Shown piece by piece: positions 43,808 to 52,900 of a stretch of 64,000 nt of DNA. Origin of the DNA: an uncultured Pseudomonadales bacterium. Lineage in GTDB: Bacteria; Pseudomonadota; Gammaproteobacteria; Pseudomonadales; Porticoccaceae. A model generated the notes under the pieces. The model was not told the origin of the DNA and did not search any database. It saw only the letters and a list, made by a program, of their open reading frames with translations. The stretch is taken from assembly GCA_943788875.1 (NCBI GenBank), contig CALSSA010000006.1, forward strand, positions 124,001 through 188,000, written 5' to 3'. How positions within the stretch are numbered: the first letter of the stretch is position 1; each line of letters begins with the position of its first letter. The position numbers and the translations under genes were made by a program.

Positions 43808-44844
43808 TGCAAAGAGCTGCATTCCAGCGCGCTGTGCTCAACTGGTTTGATCAGCACGGCCGCACCAACCTGCCTTGGCAGCAAGATATTAGCGCCTACA
43901 GAGTATGGGTGTCCGAGATCATGCTCCAGCAAACTCAGGTCACCACGGTGATACCCTACTTTCAGCGCTTTATTGACAGCTTCCCCAATGTGCAAGCTCT
44001 GGCCGCGGCACCGCTAGACAATGTGCTGCATCATTGGACTGGCCTTGGCTACTATGCCCGGGCGCGCAATCTGCATAAAACGGCACAGTTGGTCAGCGAC
44101 CAGCACAGCGGTGAATTCCCCAGTACCATTGATGGCCTGTGCGACTTGCCCGGCATAGGTCGTTCTACCGCAGGGGCAATCAGTTCTATTGCCTTTAAAA
44201 TTCCGGCGACTATTTTGGATGGCAATGTTAAGCGCGTGCTGGCCAGATTCTCAGCGACTGAGGGCTGGCCGGGCAAATCTGATGTGGTGCAAAAGCTATG
44301 GCTGGTAGCAGAGCAATATACCCCCAACCATCGCATTGCCGATTACACGCAGGCCATGATGGATCTAGGCGCCACTGTCTGCACCAGATCATCGCCCAGC
44401 TGTGGCCAGTGCCCATTGGCCAGTGATTGTACTGCCTACGCGCAGGGTAATCAGACCCAGTATCCAGGTAAAAAGCCGCGCAAAATATTGCCGGTCAGAA
44501 ACACCTGCTTTCTGTTAATCCACAATCAACAAAACGAGTTGCTACTGCAACAAAACCCGCCCACAGGTCTCTGGGGTGGTCTCTGGGTTCTGCCGCAAGT
44601 TGAGTCCGAGGTGGATATAGCCGCTAGCTGTGCGGCACTGGGATTGGACATTGTCGACCAACAGCCCCAAGAGATGCGACGCCATACCTTTAGTCATTTC
44701 CATCTCGATTATCAGCCCATTGTGGTCAATACCGTTGATCGCGCCCGCATAGTGGCCGACACAGACAATCAGGTCTGGTATAACCCAGAAAATCCACTAT
44801 CATTGGGGATGCCGGCACCTGTCCTGGCACTACTCCACCCATAA
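43807..44844 (+). CDS. mutY: A/G-specific adenine glycosylase
   Basis: 345 residues; removes adenine mispaired with 8-oxoguanine. Helix-hairpin-helix [12 protein letters not shown], catalytic Glu in [11 protein letters not shown] and Asp in [14 protein letters not shown]. The 4Fe-4S motif C-x6-C-x2-C-x5-C is [17 protein letters not shown] (about residues 192-208). The C-terminal NUDIX-like domain recognising 8-oxoG includes [10 protein letters not shown] and [10 protein letters not shown]. Followed 14 bases later by yggX as in E. coli. Confidence 0.95.
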   Translation: MQRAAFQRAVLNWFDQHGRTNLPWQQDISAYRVWVSEIMLQQTQVTTVIPYFQRFIDSFPNVQALAAAPLDNVLHHWTGLGYYARARNLHKTAQLVSDQHSGEFPSTIDGLCDLPGIGRSTAGAISSIAFKIPATILDGNVKRVLARFSATEGWPGKSDVVQKLWLVAEQYTPNHRIADYTQAMMDLGATVCTRSSPSCGQCPLASDCTAYAQGNQTQYPGKKPRKILPVRNTCFLLIHNQQNELLLQQNPPTGLWGGLWVLPQVESEVDIAASCAALGLDIVDQQPQEMRRHTFSHFHLDYQPIVVNTVDRARIVADTDNQVWYNPENPLSLGMPAPVLALLHP

Positions 44845-44858
44845 AACAGAGGTACCCC

Positions 44859-45131
44859 ATGGCGCGCACCGTCTTTTGCCGCAAGCTTAAACAAGAATTG
44901 CCCGGACTGGACCTACCTCCTTTTCCTGGCCCCAAAGGCGAAGAGGTGTTTAACAATATCTCCAAGCAAGCCTGGGGCGAGTGGATGCAGCACCAGACCA
45001 CATTAATTAATGAAATGCGTCTAAATATGATGGATCTCACCGCTCGAACCTATCTCTCAGAGCAGCGAGAAAAGTTCTTTTCCGGTGAACAGGTCGATCA
45101 GGCTGAAGGATACGTCCCGCCTAGCGAATAA
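44859..45131 (+). CDS. yggX: Fe(II)-trafficking protein YggX
   Basis: 90 residues, the usual length. The opening [16 protein letters not shown] with the conserved Cys, and the [21 protein letters not shown] and [11 protein letters not shown] segments, define YggX. It protects Fe-S clusters from oxidative damage and may help iron supply to MutY, with which it is commonly co-operonic. The tRNA-Phe promoter begins 4 bases after the stop codon. Confidence 0.94.
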   Translation: MARTVFCRKLKQELPGLDLPPFPGPKGEEVFNNISKQAWGEWMQHQTTLINEMRLNMMDLTARTYLSEQREKFFSGEQVDQAEGYVPPSE

Positions 45132-45134
45132 CCC

Positions 45135-45163
45135 TTGACGAACAGCGGTTCAAACGCTTTAAT
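45135..45163 (+). promoter_or_regulatory. Sigma-70 promoter of tRNA-Phe
   Basis: TTGACG (45135-45140), exactly 17-base spacer, TTTAAT (45158-45163). The bases just after the -10 are GC-rich (ACGCGCC), like the discriminators of growth-rate and stringently controlled stable RNA promoters. Expected transcription start is near 45170, about 32 bases before the mature tRNA. Confidence 0.8.
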
Positions 45164-45201
45164 ACGCGCCTCTCGCGATATGAAGAAAATCTATTTGCGA
45201 C

Positions 45202-45277
45202 GCCCGGTTAGCTCAGTTGGTAGAGCAGTGGATTGAAAATCCTCGTGTCCCTGGTTCGATTCCGGGACCGGGCACCA
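45202..45277 (+). tRNA. tRNA-Phe (anticodon GAA)
   Basis: 76 bases with a 7-bp acceptor stem (GCCCGGT/ACCGGGC), D-arm TAGCTCAGTTGG, anticodon stem GGATT/AATCC with loop carrying GAA, T-arm GGTTCGATTCC and encoded CCA end. A strong promoter lies upstream, and a terminator follows within 12 bases. The last 17 bases are the start of the 159-bp tandem repeat array. Confidence 0.98.
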
Positions 45278-45999
45278 TAATATTAAGAAGCCTCGGTATC
45301 TCCCGGGGCTTTTTTACGTCGGTAAGAAAGTCATCGAACGTCCGATGGATTCGCGCTAAAGCGCTCAGGGCTTTGCCCCGCCCTCGCAGGCGAGTGCGCC
45401 CAAAACGCTGCGCGTTTAGTCCGGGACCGGGCACCATAATATTAAGAAGCCTCGGTATCTCCCGGGGCTTTTTTACGTCGGTAAGAAAGTCATCGAACGT
45501 CCGATGGATTCGCGCTAAAGCGCTCAGGGCTTTGCCCCGCCCTCGCAGGCGAGTGCGCCCAAAACGCTGCGCGTTTAGTCCGGGACCGGGCACCATAATA
45601 TTAAGAAGCCTCGGTATCTCCCGGGGCTTTTTTACGTCGGTAAGAAAGTCATCGAACGTCCGATGGATTCGCGCTAAAGCGCTCAGGGCTTTGCCCCGCC
45701 CTCGCAGGCGAGTGCGCCCAAAACGCTGCGCGTTTAGTCCGGGACCGGGCACCATAATATTAAGAAGCCTCGGTATCTCCCGGGGCTTTTTTACGTCGGT
45801 AAGAAAGTCATCGAACGTCCGATGGATTCGCGCTAAAGCGCTCAGGGCTTTGCCCCGCCCTCGCAGGCGAGTGCGCCCAAAACGCTGCGCGTTTAGTCCG
45901 GGACCGGGCACCATAATATTAAGAAGCCTCGGTATCTCCCGGGGCTTTTTTACGTCGGTAAGAAAGTCATCGAACGTCCGATGGATTCGCGCTAAAGCG
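45261..45999 (+). repeat. Array of 159-bp tandem repeats each starting with the tRNA-Phe 3' end
   Basis: Four full units (45261-45419, 45420-45578, 45579-45737, 45738-45896) and one 103-base partial unit (45897-45999). Each begins with the last 17 bases of tRNA-Phe (TCCGGGACCGGGCACCA), followed by the terminator and a GC-rich stretch (CCCTCGCAGGCGAGTGCGCC and nearby). The first unit's tRNA end is the real gene. Since 159 is divisible by 3, long reading frames with 53-residue repeats exist on both strands; the plus-strand one is Arg-rich. I treat these as by-products. The design resembles the E. coli tyrT/rtT repeats. No other gene is present between 45278 and 46033. Confidence 0.93.
45289..45315 (+). 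terminator. Intrinsic terminator of tRNA-Phe, repeated in each array unit
   Basis: AGCCTCGG (45289-45296) pairs over 8 positions, one being G-U, with CCGGGGCT (45303-45310) around a TATCTC loop and is followed by TTTTT. The same hairpin recurs at 159-base intervals downstream, so the array carries five terminators in series. Confidence 0.88.
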
Positions 46000-46033
46000 A
46001 TGCTAGTTAAATATGTTCTGTTCTTCAGTCATA

Positions 46034-47401
46034 CTAATTGCCTCTTGCATGCCGCCTCTGTAATACAGCATTAAGAGCGAATTTTGGCTTTGTAGTTAAT
46101 CCAACTGAAGGCTCAAAGTTAGTATCTGAAGGTAGGTTTACTCGAAACCTTTGGGTTGTCATCGCAATAATAAAAACGGCCTCCATCAGGGCAAAGTTAT
46201 TTCCTATGCAGACTCTTACTCCGCCACCAAAAGGTAGATAAGCATAGGTGTGCTGTTTTCGCTCCTCTGCTTTATCAAACCGGTTTGGATCAAAAACCTC
46301 AGGCACATGCCAAAATTCAGGGTGGCGATGAAGTAGATGAGGGCTAAGAAAGATGCCAGAACCGCCTTTGATAGGATAGTCGCCTAGCATCGTATCTTTT
46401 TCGACTTGCCGCGGTATGATTGGCACTGGAGGATATAGGCGCATGATCTCTTTAAACACTTTGAGACAATAAGGAAGTTTCGCGAAGTCGCTAGCATCAG
46501 GCACTCTTTCACCCAGCACCTCATCGACTTCTTGCTCAATTTTTTCTCTGATATTTGAGTTCGTTGAGAGAATAGCCCATAACCAAGACATGGCGCTGGC
46601 GGTCGTTTCATGGCCTGCAATAAACATAGTCATTACTTCATCTCTTAGCTCTATGTCAGTCAATGGAAGCCCAGTATCCTCATCGGTCGCATCCATTAAC
46701 ATTTGCAGCAAATCTTCAGGCTTATTATCAGCTAGTCTTCGGTCCTTGATGATTCTATAAATTATGCCGTTTAATGTTTCAATATATCCTTGGTACTTTT
46801 TGTTCTTATTCAGCGGCAAACGGTATAGCATTTTGATTGGAAGCGATATGCGGGTATTGGCAGCCTCTAACAAGGGCTTAAATGCTTCGGTGATATCTGT
46901 CATGTCTGCATCAGAAAGAGTACTGCTAAACAAGGCTTTAACGACGATCCGTAGAGTTAGGTACATCATTGCATCGTTTAACTCTATGCTTTTTCCACCA
47001 TCACATTGGGTTTCCCATTCTGTGAGAAACTCTTCAATACAATCGGTCATGATTGTAGCTAGATTAGAAATTTTAGCATTTCGGAATGAGGGTTGTACTA
47101 TCAGCCTTTTGCGACGCCAGTCATCACCCATTGCGGTAAATGTGCTTTCTCCAAGGACTTCCTTGATGAATTTGAAACTAATTGATTTCTTCGTATAGTT
47201 GTCAATGTCACGGGTCAATATGTCTTTGACCAAGTCCGGATGATTTATAAGGTAAAAGTTCTTTTTAAAAAGTTTAAATTCAACCACGTCACCATAGGTG
47301 TTGCTAATCGACTGCAACCAGTCCATGCGATCAGAACTGATAAATTTTGGGAGGCTACCAATAAGAGGGTAGCCCTTGGGCCCTTTGCGCTTGATAGCCA
47401 T
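46034..47401 (-). CDS. Cytochrome P450
   Basis: 455 residues. I-helix oxygen-binding motif AGHETTA, ExxR motif in KEIMRLYPP, and heme-binding loop FGGGVRVCIGN with the ligand Cys398. There is no N-terminal membrane anchor, so it is probably soluble and needs separate ferredoxin or reductase partners, none of which are adjacent. The opening IKRKGPKGYPLIGSLPKF resembles the CYP4/CYP102-like bacterial class that act on fatty acids or alkanes; the substrate is not decided. Codon use is noticeably AT-rich relative to flanking genes. The 3' end lies 34 bases from the truncated last tRNA-repeat unit, which suggests acquisition at this tRNA locus. Confidence 0.93.
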   Translation of the reverse strand: MAIKRKGPKGYPLIGSLPKFISSDRMDWLQSISNTYGDVVEFKLFKKNFYLINHPDLVKDILTRDIDNYTKKSISFKFIKEVLGESTFTAMGDDWRRKRLIVQPSFRNAKISNLATIMTDCIEEFLTEWETQCDGGKSIELNDAMMYLTLRIVVKALFSSTLSDADMTDITEAFKPLLEAANTRISLPIKMLYRLPLNKNKKYQGYIETLNGIIYRIIKDRRLADNKPEDLLQMLMDATDEDTGLPLTDIELRDEVMTMFIAGHETTASAMSWLWAILSTNSNIREKIEQEVDEVLGERVPDASDFAKLPYCLKVFKEIMRLYPPVPIIPRQVEKDTMLGDYPIKGGSGIFLSPHLLHRHPEFWHVPEVFDPNRFDKAEERKQHTYAYLPFGGGVRVCIGNNFALMEAVFIIAMTTQRFRVNLPSDTNFEPSVGLTTKPKFALNAVLQRRHARGN

Positions 47402-48020
47402 CTACGATACATACCAGAAATTATGATTGAGCACTATACCTTAGTGCAGCATCTTGACTAGGTCTCATGAATTTATGCCAATGACTGCGCATTCCGTGCC
47501 AATCCAACTAGTACTTTAGGATTGCGCGCAATCATTGACCTGTCGGGGCAGTCTGGTGCTCTCTATGGCATGCAGCGGAGTGGAGTAGGGTTGGCTGGGG
47601 AGGTTAAAATAGAGGTATATAGTGCCTGCTTGGGCACTCATTGTTGCTGTTTTGAAGATAGCAGATTCATCTAGACCGACAGAAATGAACTTTTCAGCAC
47701 ACAGCTGTCTTAAAGAATGTGCATGATTTTCCCCAAGAACATAATCGGCACTTCTCCCCCGAAAAAACCCTGTTAACGCAGGGTTTTTTTTACCCTCAAA
47801 GTTAGCTATCTCAAATCCAACTATAAAGTGTCTACCCAGCAATAGTCACAAGCTCTCAGCAGGCTCCCCAGTGAATTACCCTGGTACAGAAATACTCAAG
47901 GCCGGCTTGTGTGAGTCTGAGCTCGACAAGATTGTAGCCGCTGATGGGGATATAGGCACTGCGCTTCGCGGAGCGAGCTAGGCCAGTAAAGGATCGCTTA
48001 AATCTACTGGGGATGGGATC
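47402..48020. other. Non-coding stretch between the P450 gene and the pilus-side gene
   Basis: 619 bases with no supported gene. A 108-codon minus-strand frame (47516-47842) runs through a clear terminator and shows no domain, signal peptide or ribosome binding site, so it is not called. The terminator at 47762-47791 is the only evident element. Base composition returns toward that of the pilus genes from about 47880. Confidence 0.5.
47762..47791. terminator. Orphan bidirectional intrinsic terminator
   Basis: AAAAAACCCTG (47762-47772) and CAGGGTTTTTT (47779-47789) around TTAACG, with a T-run continuing to 47791 on the plus strand and a matching run on the minus strand. No annotated gene ends next to it in either direction, so it may close an unannotated short transcript. 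Confidence 0.85.
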
Positions 48021-49100
48021 CTATTGGCTTAGGGCCGCCGTTACTGGTCCTGACTTTGAGAAGACTTTCATTAGGCTTGTGGCTATATCTTCGCCGAGAT
48101 AGCTGGTGAGCTTCTCTAGTCGGTTTTCTGATGCCCTGCGGATTAGATTGATGCCGGCCTGATGGTCTCGCTGTCTTAGTTGGAATCCCTTTAGCATCTG
48201 CATTTCACTCTGGTTAATAATTTCATAGACAAAATAGAGTTGCTCTTGGGTGAGTCCTTGTCGCTTGCCCTCGGTAACCAGTGCAGTGAATCTGCTGTCT
48301 AGTACTGAGAACACTTTTAGGGCGCCATCTCTGCCTAGTAGCTTTTGCAGCTGCTGGCGCTGTTCAATCTGGTCTGCTGGGCTGTTGGAGTTGTGGCGAA
48401 CTTGCTGGCTCAGTGGATAGATAAGTTTAAAGGTTTGCCTGAATTGTGGCTCGGTAAAAACAAATTCAGTTGCCCGCAGTTTTTCAGCGGTTGCGGAATA
48501 TCGCAGATTATATTCAAAGACGTCAGCGGCAGGTAGCAGTTGGGTAATATTCAGTAATGGCTGCGGGCTGCGGATCTTATTGCTGCCGGAGGCCACCAAT
48601 ATCTCTGCTGCTGGGGGATGGTTTTTGATCAGGTATTCGTGCAGTACTATCTGCTGGGCTGAGGACAAGAATCCCAGGTTCGATGCCAGGGGCTGAAACA
48701 ACTGATGGAAAGCCATATCCTGCCGTACCGAGGGACCAAATATTTGCACTAGAAGATTGCGCATTCTGCGCTGTTGATTAAGCTTTTTCTGATTATGGGC
48801 ACCTGTATTGGCCATTGATTGCCAGTAGCCAAGGGCTTTAGTTGCAGGTTTGTACTGGTCTCGCAACTGCTCTGCAATAAGCACTTTTGACTGAATATCG
48901 CTGAGTCCCATGGTCATAAGTCGTTGATACTCTGCCTGCTGCTGTTGCAAATATTCAGAGTCCGTCGCGGGCATGGCTGCGATTTGAACGGCTGCAGGAG
49001 TATCGTTTTGGTTGGCCACAATATAGCTGAGCATTGCTATGTTGATTAGCACAGATAGAAGCAGGACAAGCCTGCCGCCAGTTTGAAGGTTCATATTCAT
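48021..49100 (-). CDS. Membrane-anchored periplasmic protein of unknown function, downstream of pilE
   Basis: 359 residues; family not recognised. One N-terminal transmembrane helix (about 9-29, GRLVLLLSVLINIAMLSYIV) is followed by a long mostly helical, Gln-rich region. It includes Gln/Leu coiled-coil-prone segments (about 48-130) and a charged C-terminal third (residues about 250-340). No catalytic motif is visible. It begins 88 bases after pilE on the same strand. Co-location with the minor pilins hints at pilus or surface attachment work, but it could equally be an independent gene. Confidence 0.7.
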   Translation of the reverse strand: MNMNLQTGGRLVLLLSVLINIAMLSYIVANQNDTPAAVQIAAMPATDSEYLQQQQAEYQRLMTMGLSDIQSKVLIAEQLRDQYKPATKALGYWQSMANTGAHNQKKLNQQRRMRNLLVQIFGPSVRQDMAFHQLFQPLASNLGFLSSAQQIVLHEYLIKNHPPAAEILVASGSNKIRSPQPLLNITQLLPAADVFEYNLRYSATAEKLRATEFVFTEPQFRQTFKLIYPLSQQVRHNSNSPADQIEQRQQLQKLLGRDGALKVFSVLDSRFTALVTEGKRQGLTQEQLYFVYEIINQSEMQMLKGFQLRQRDHQAGINLIRRASENRLEKLTSYLGEDIATSLMKVFSKSGPVTAALSQ

Positions 49101-49188
49101 CCCTGTTATCAGTAAATTTCCGTATTACCTATACTGATAATAGGTGAGATAATGGCCGTCTGCCCGAAAGGTTTGCCCTAAGGACAAG

Positions 49189-49632
49189 TCAGTCCCAGGT
49201 ATTTTCACCTGCAGTAATGGTCCCGCTATTATTGCGATCCCAAGCTTTGCCAAAGGTGTTGGTGATCTCGACAAAGCCATCACCGGCCTGCATATTTTTG
49301 GGTGTGGCGCGCAAGGTAAAGGTCGATGCAGTGGATGCCTGAACGGCAATATCATAGGCTTTGGCGCCTGCATCTCGCGGAGCTTCAGTAAGCTCTGCGG
49401 GCACTGCAACTGCGGTACCACCGGTATCCTGATCGTAGCGATTATTCTCGGTGTAGAAACGCTCCATAAACTGGGCTGCTTCCATCAGCACCGCTTGTGC
49501 GTCGGCGCGGCGAGCGGCGGTCATATTATTTTGGTAGCTGGGATAGGCAATCGAGGTGATAATGCCGACGATCACCACCGCAATCATCAATTCAAGAAGG
49601 CTAAATCCCGCTGCAGATTTTTGGTGTTTCAT
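49189..49632 (-). CDS. pilE: Type IV pilin PilE
   Basis: 147 residues. Prepilin leader KHQKSAAG cleaved before F in GFSLLELM (Gly9/Phe10); Glu5 of the mature protein is present. The hydrophobic helix and the segment MTAARRADAQAVLMEAAQFMERFYTENNRYD are typical of the PilE minor pilin family of Pseudomonas-like systems. Last of the pilus genes, 1 base after the upstream gene's stop region. Confidence 0.92.
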   Translation of the reverse strand: MKHQKSAAGFSLLELMIAVVIVGIITSIAYPSYQNNMTAARRADAQAVLMEAAQFMERFYTENNRYDQDTGGTAVAVPAELTEAPRDAGAKAYDIAVQASTASTFTLRATPKNMQAGDGFVEITNTFGKAWDRNNSGTITAGENTWD

Positions 49633-49633
49633 A

Positions 49634-49963
49634 TTATTTCACCTGCTCTATGCGTTTTGCTTCAGGCAACCCATGACTGGGTTTGGTGTTATCTACATAG
49701 AGCCATACTTTGTGGCCCTGTTGCAGATTGGCGATTGCGATAGCCTGCCGTCTCGTATTATAAATCGGCGTATTAAAGGGCACCACAAATTCCCGGTCAG
49801 CCGCCACTATCAGGCGCTTGTCACTATCAACAAAATCTAGGCTGACTCTGTATCTGTGCCAATCGGGGTCAATTTGTGGCTCGGCACTATGCACCTGTAA
49901 TGAGGCCATAATTGCCGCCAACACTAACCCGCCCAATATCCTTGCTACTCCACTGCTTTTCAT
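49634..49963 (-). CDS. Small secreted protein in the pilY2 position
   Basis: 109 residues from the ATG at 49961-49963, which has an AGGGAAG site; the longer frame to 49984 starts at TTG. The N-terminus (MKSSGVARILGGLVLAAIMASLQVHS-A) is a signal peptide. The body is a small beta-rich domain (YRVSLDFVDSDKRLIVAAD, FVVPFNTPIYNTRRQAIAIA). In Pseudomonas the gene between pilY1 and pilE is pilY2, a 115-residue secreted protein; size and position match. Sequence identity to PilY2 could not be checked. Confidence 0.65.
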   Translation of the reverse strand: MKSSGVARILGGLVLAAIMASLQVHSAEPQIDPDWHRYRVSLDFVDSDKRLIVAADREFVVPFNTPIYNTRRQAIAIANLQQGHKVWLYVDNTKPSHGLPEAKRIEQVK

Positions 49964-49988
49964 AGCATCTTCCCTGTTAAACAATCAG

Positions 49989-52900
49989 TTAACGTATTTC
50001 CCGCCATGGGGTATGGCGGTTGCGCCCGGAATCTTCCAGTATGGATTCGACCTTACCTTTTGAGGTGGTGACATATTTGGATTCGGTACGGCCATCCGGA
50101 TGATTGATAATACCTGGGCGCGACAATATGCCTGCATTGATGCGCTGGATTCCAGAGCCATGGAGATAATTGTCGGCACCGTCGCCATCGATATCACCCA
50201 CATTGATCAGGTCGCCATCATCAAAGGCGCGGTCTTTATTAAAATCAAAAACTGATTGATTAAGTCGACCACCAGAGGCGCCATCGACCTCCATCAGCCA
50301 GCTGGTACCTTCCCCTGCACAGGGGTCGCTGGCGGGCGTCACAGTGACAAAAATAACTCGGCCATCGCGCAGAGTCGGTGCCTGATGCACCCTCTCACCA
50401 GACTCTGGCAGATCAATAAACCAACCCAGCTTCTCGTTACTGTTTACCGGGCTAAGGCCATCATCCCAGACAATCGGATTTTCACTGACCACCCTTGCGC
50501 GCAAGTCAGTTGCTGGTGCGGAATGGGTGGTAATGGTTTGCTCCAGTAATCTGGCTCGAGTAAATCCATTGGCACCACTGGTGGCACGATCCCAGACGGC
50601 ATAAAAGGTCTGCTGGCTAAGATCAGTCAAATCTGACTTACCCAGATACTGTCCAGTGCCGAAGTAGATCAAAAAACCACCGGAGGCCGGATGGGTTTTA
50701 ACTTTGATATCCGATGTAATAGGCTGAGCAATACCGGAGGCTACTGCGGTAAATAAAGGCTGGGGACTGCTGGACGACCCATATTGGCTGGCCCAGGTTG
50801 AGGGGTTGGTACTGGAGAGATCAAAGGACCAGATATTGCCAAACAGATCTCCTGCATACAGGCGGTCAACAATAAAGTCGCCATCCTCATCCACCACTGC
50901 GGTGCCAATGATGCCATTGGAGCGAGACAAACCCTTGGGATCCTCTCCTGTGCCCTGTTTGGTATCCAACTTTTTAATTACTGCGCCGGTTTCAGCATCC
51001 AGTATAAAAATAACTCCATTACCGGTTGTGCTGGCATTGCCATCGGACTCTGTGGCATTCATGCCATTGCCCACTATCACCCCCCATTTTCCATTCGCCA
51101 GACGCACTAATGAGGGTTTGGAAAAGGTATAACCCAGATCTGCATCATCGCTGTCAGTAAACTCCCAATGGGCAATAGTTGCTGCATTAGCTTCGGCAAA
51201 GCCAGTGGGATCAGTGATATCCAACGCGATATAGGCCTGTCCACCAGTACCCAGGCCAGAGACTAAAAGGCTGTGCCAAGCATTGTTGTAATAAACATCA
51301 TTTTCTGAAATGGGCCCGTCTACAAAGTTGCGATGACTATAGTCTGTCAGGGACAGCTGCCACAAATCAGCAAATATGGCACCGGGCACATAGGCGAGTT
51401 TTTCACGTCCATTGGAGGTTTGGAAACCATGCAACATACCATCATTGGAGCCAACATAAACCATGGGTGTGCGGTTTATATAAGTAGTTTTAAAGGCAGC
51501 ATAGCTATCTCCTTCCGCAAAATCTGTGGATGAGAAATAGAAACGCTCAGGAGGCCCGACATATGTGGGCACAGAGGAAATAATATCGCCCAACACTGAT
51601 TTTCTATTGCGGAAAATACCACCATTGCCCTTGGCGACTTCCTTACCTCTGGCACCGCGCAGATAGTTTAATCGCGCACTACCAAGACTGTTATAAGGCT
51701 GTTTTAATGAGGCTTTGCGAGTGCTGTCGAGGCTTGAGTTCCAGCGAAATGCAATGGGGCTGCCATCTGAGTTGCGGCTGATAATCACCCGGTCACCAGG
51801 TTTGGTTTTGGAAACTCTCTTACCCACTTCAGAACAGAATCCGCCCGTTAATTTGCAGGCCGCATCCCAAGCTGAGGGGCAGATATTACCCAGAGCCACC
51901 GGACCACAGTTACTGCCATCTGAAATAGGCTGGGCAATAAGATTGCCAATCCAGTCATTGGTAGTGAAGCGGGCAAAAAACAATGCTGTATCCGAAGAGA
52001 TGGTGCCGGAATTCAGTGCCGCTGTAGCAAAGGAGCCAGTGCGATCAAGAACGGAATTAATCACATCGGTAAAGGCGCTGACCAGTTCTTCCGGGTCCTG
52101 AGCTGAGAGGTACGTACCCCTTGAATTGATTGATGCATGCCACAGATCATCGACCTTGGCTGTGCCTCCCCCGGTGGGCCAGGACAATGTGCCATCGAGG
52201 AGATCATTGTAATCATCGGGAAATTCCCGCTGCCCCGACACCCCCAGACCAATCATGAAGTTGACCATATGCTGCCAGTCGGCAGGGTCATTTTTGGGGT
52301 TCCAAAATATATCGTTATTGTCCGCATCACCGTCGCCATCAATATCCGATGACAGGTCATTGATATTAACTGGAACATTGTTGGTCTTGGTAGGGCGCAA
52401 ATCTTTTTGCCAATACCTAAAAGCGATATCGGCTAAATACGTAGAGTTACCGTCCTTAAAAGGAGCCCTTGGCACATAGCCGGTAACACCGTAATCATTG
52501 GCCGGAATAGTCTGGCTATTGTTGTCGACATTGCCAAAACCGGAGGGGCTGCCGCTATTCCACTCACCATCGGTCATCATAATATGGAAATTCTGCCGGC
52601 AAGAGCGCTCGATAGAGGAGCCATCGGTGGGATCATCACGATAGGGGTTGGCATTCTCAAAATAGTCACCCGCCTTATCCATCGCGGTTAACAATGGTGT
52701 TCCACCACTGGCTGGCAATGCATGCAGCCAGTCAAAAAAGTTCTCTCTGGTGGTGCCGGAAAAGGTTCGCACACCGTTAAATGTACTGCTATTAATACGC
52801 TGATAACCGACCCGAATATTGGCGTTAAAACGCTCAAATGCCAATGTCGCGGCTGTTTTTGTGACATAGACACGCTTGCGGTAATAGGAGTACCAATTAG

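Noticed and set aside
45213-45914. Minus-strand reading frame of 233 codons with a 53-residue repeat
   Set aside because: It exists only because the repeat unit is a multiple of three; it overlaps the tRNA gene antisense and five terminator hairpins.
47516-47842. 108-codon minus-strand reading frame
   Set aside because: It crosses a strong bidirectional terminator, has no recognisable domain or ribosome binding site, and has low-complexity composition unlike neighbouring genes.
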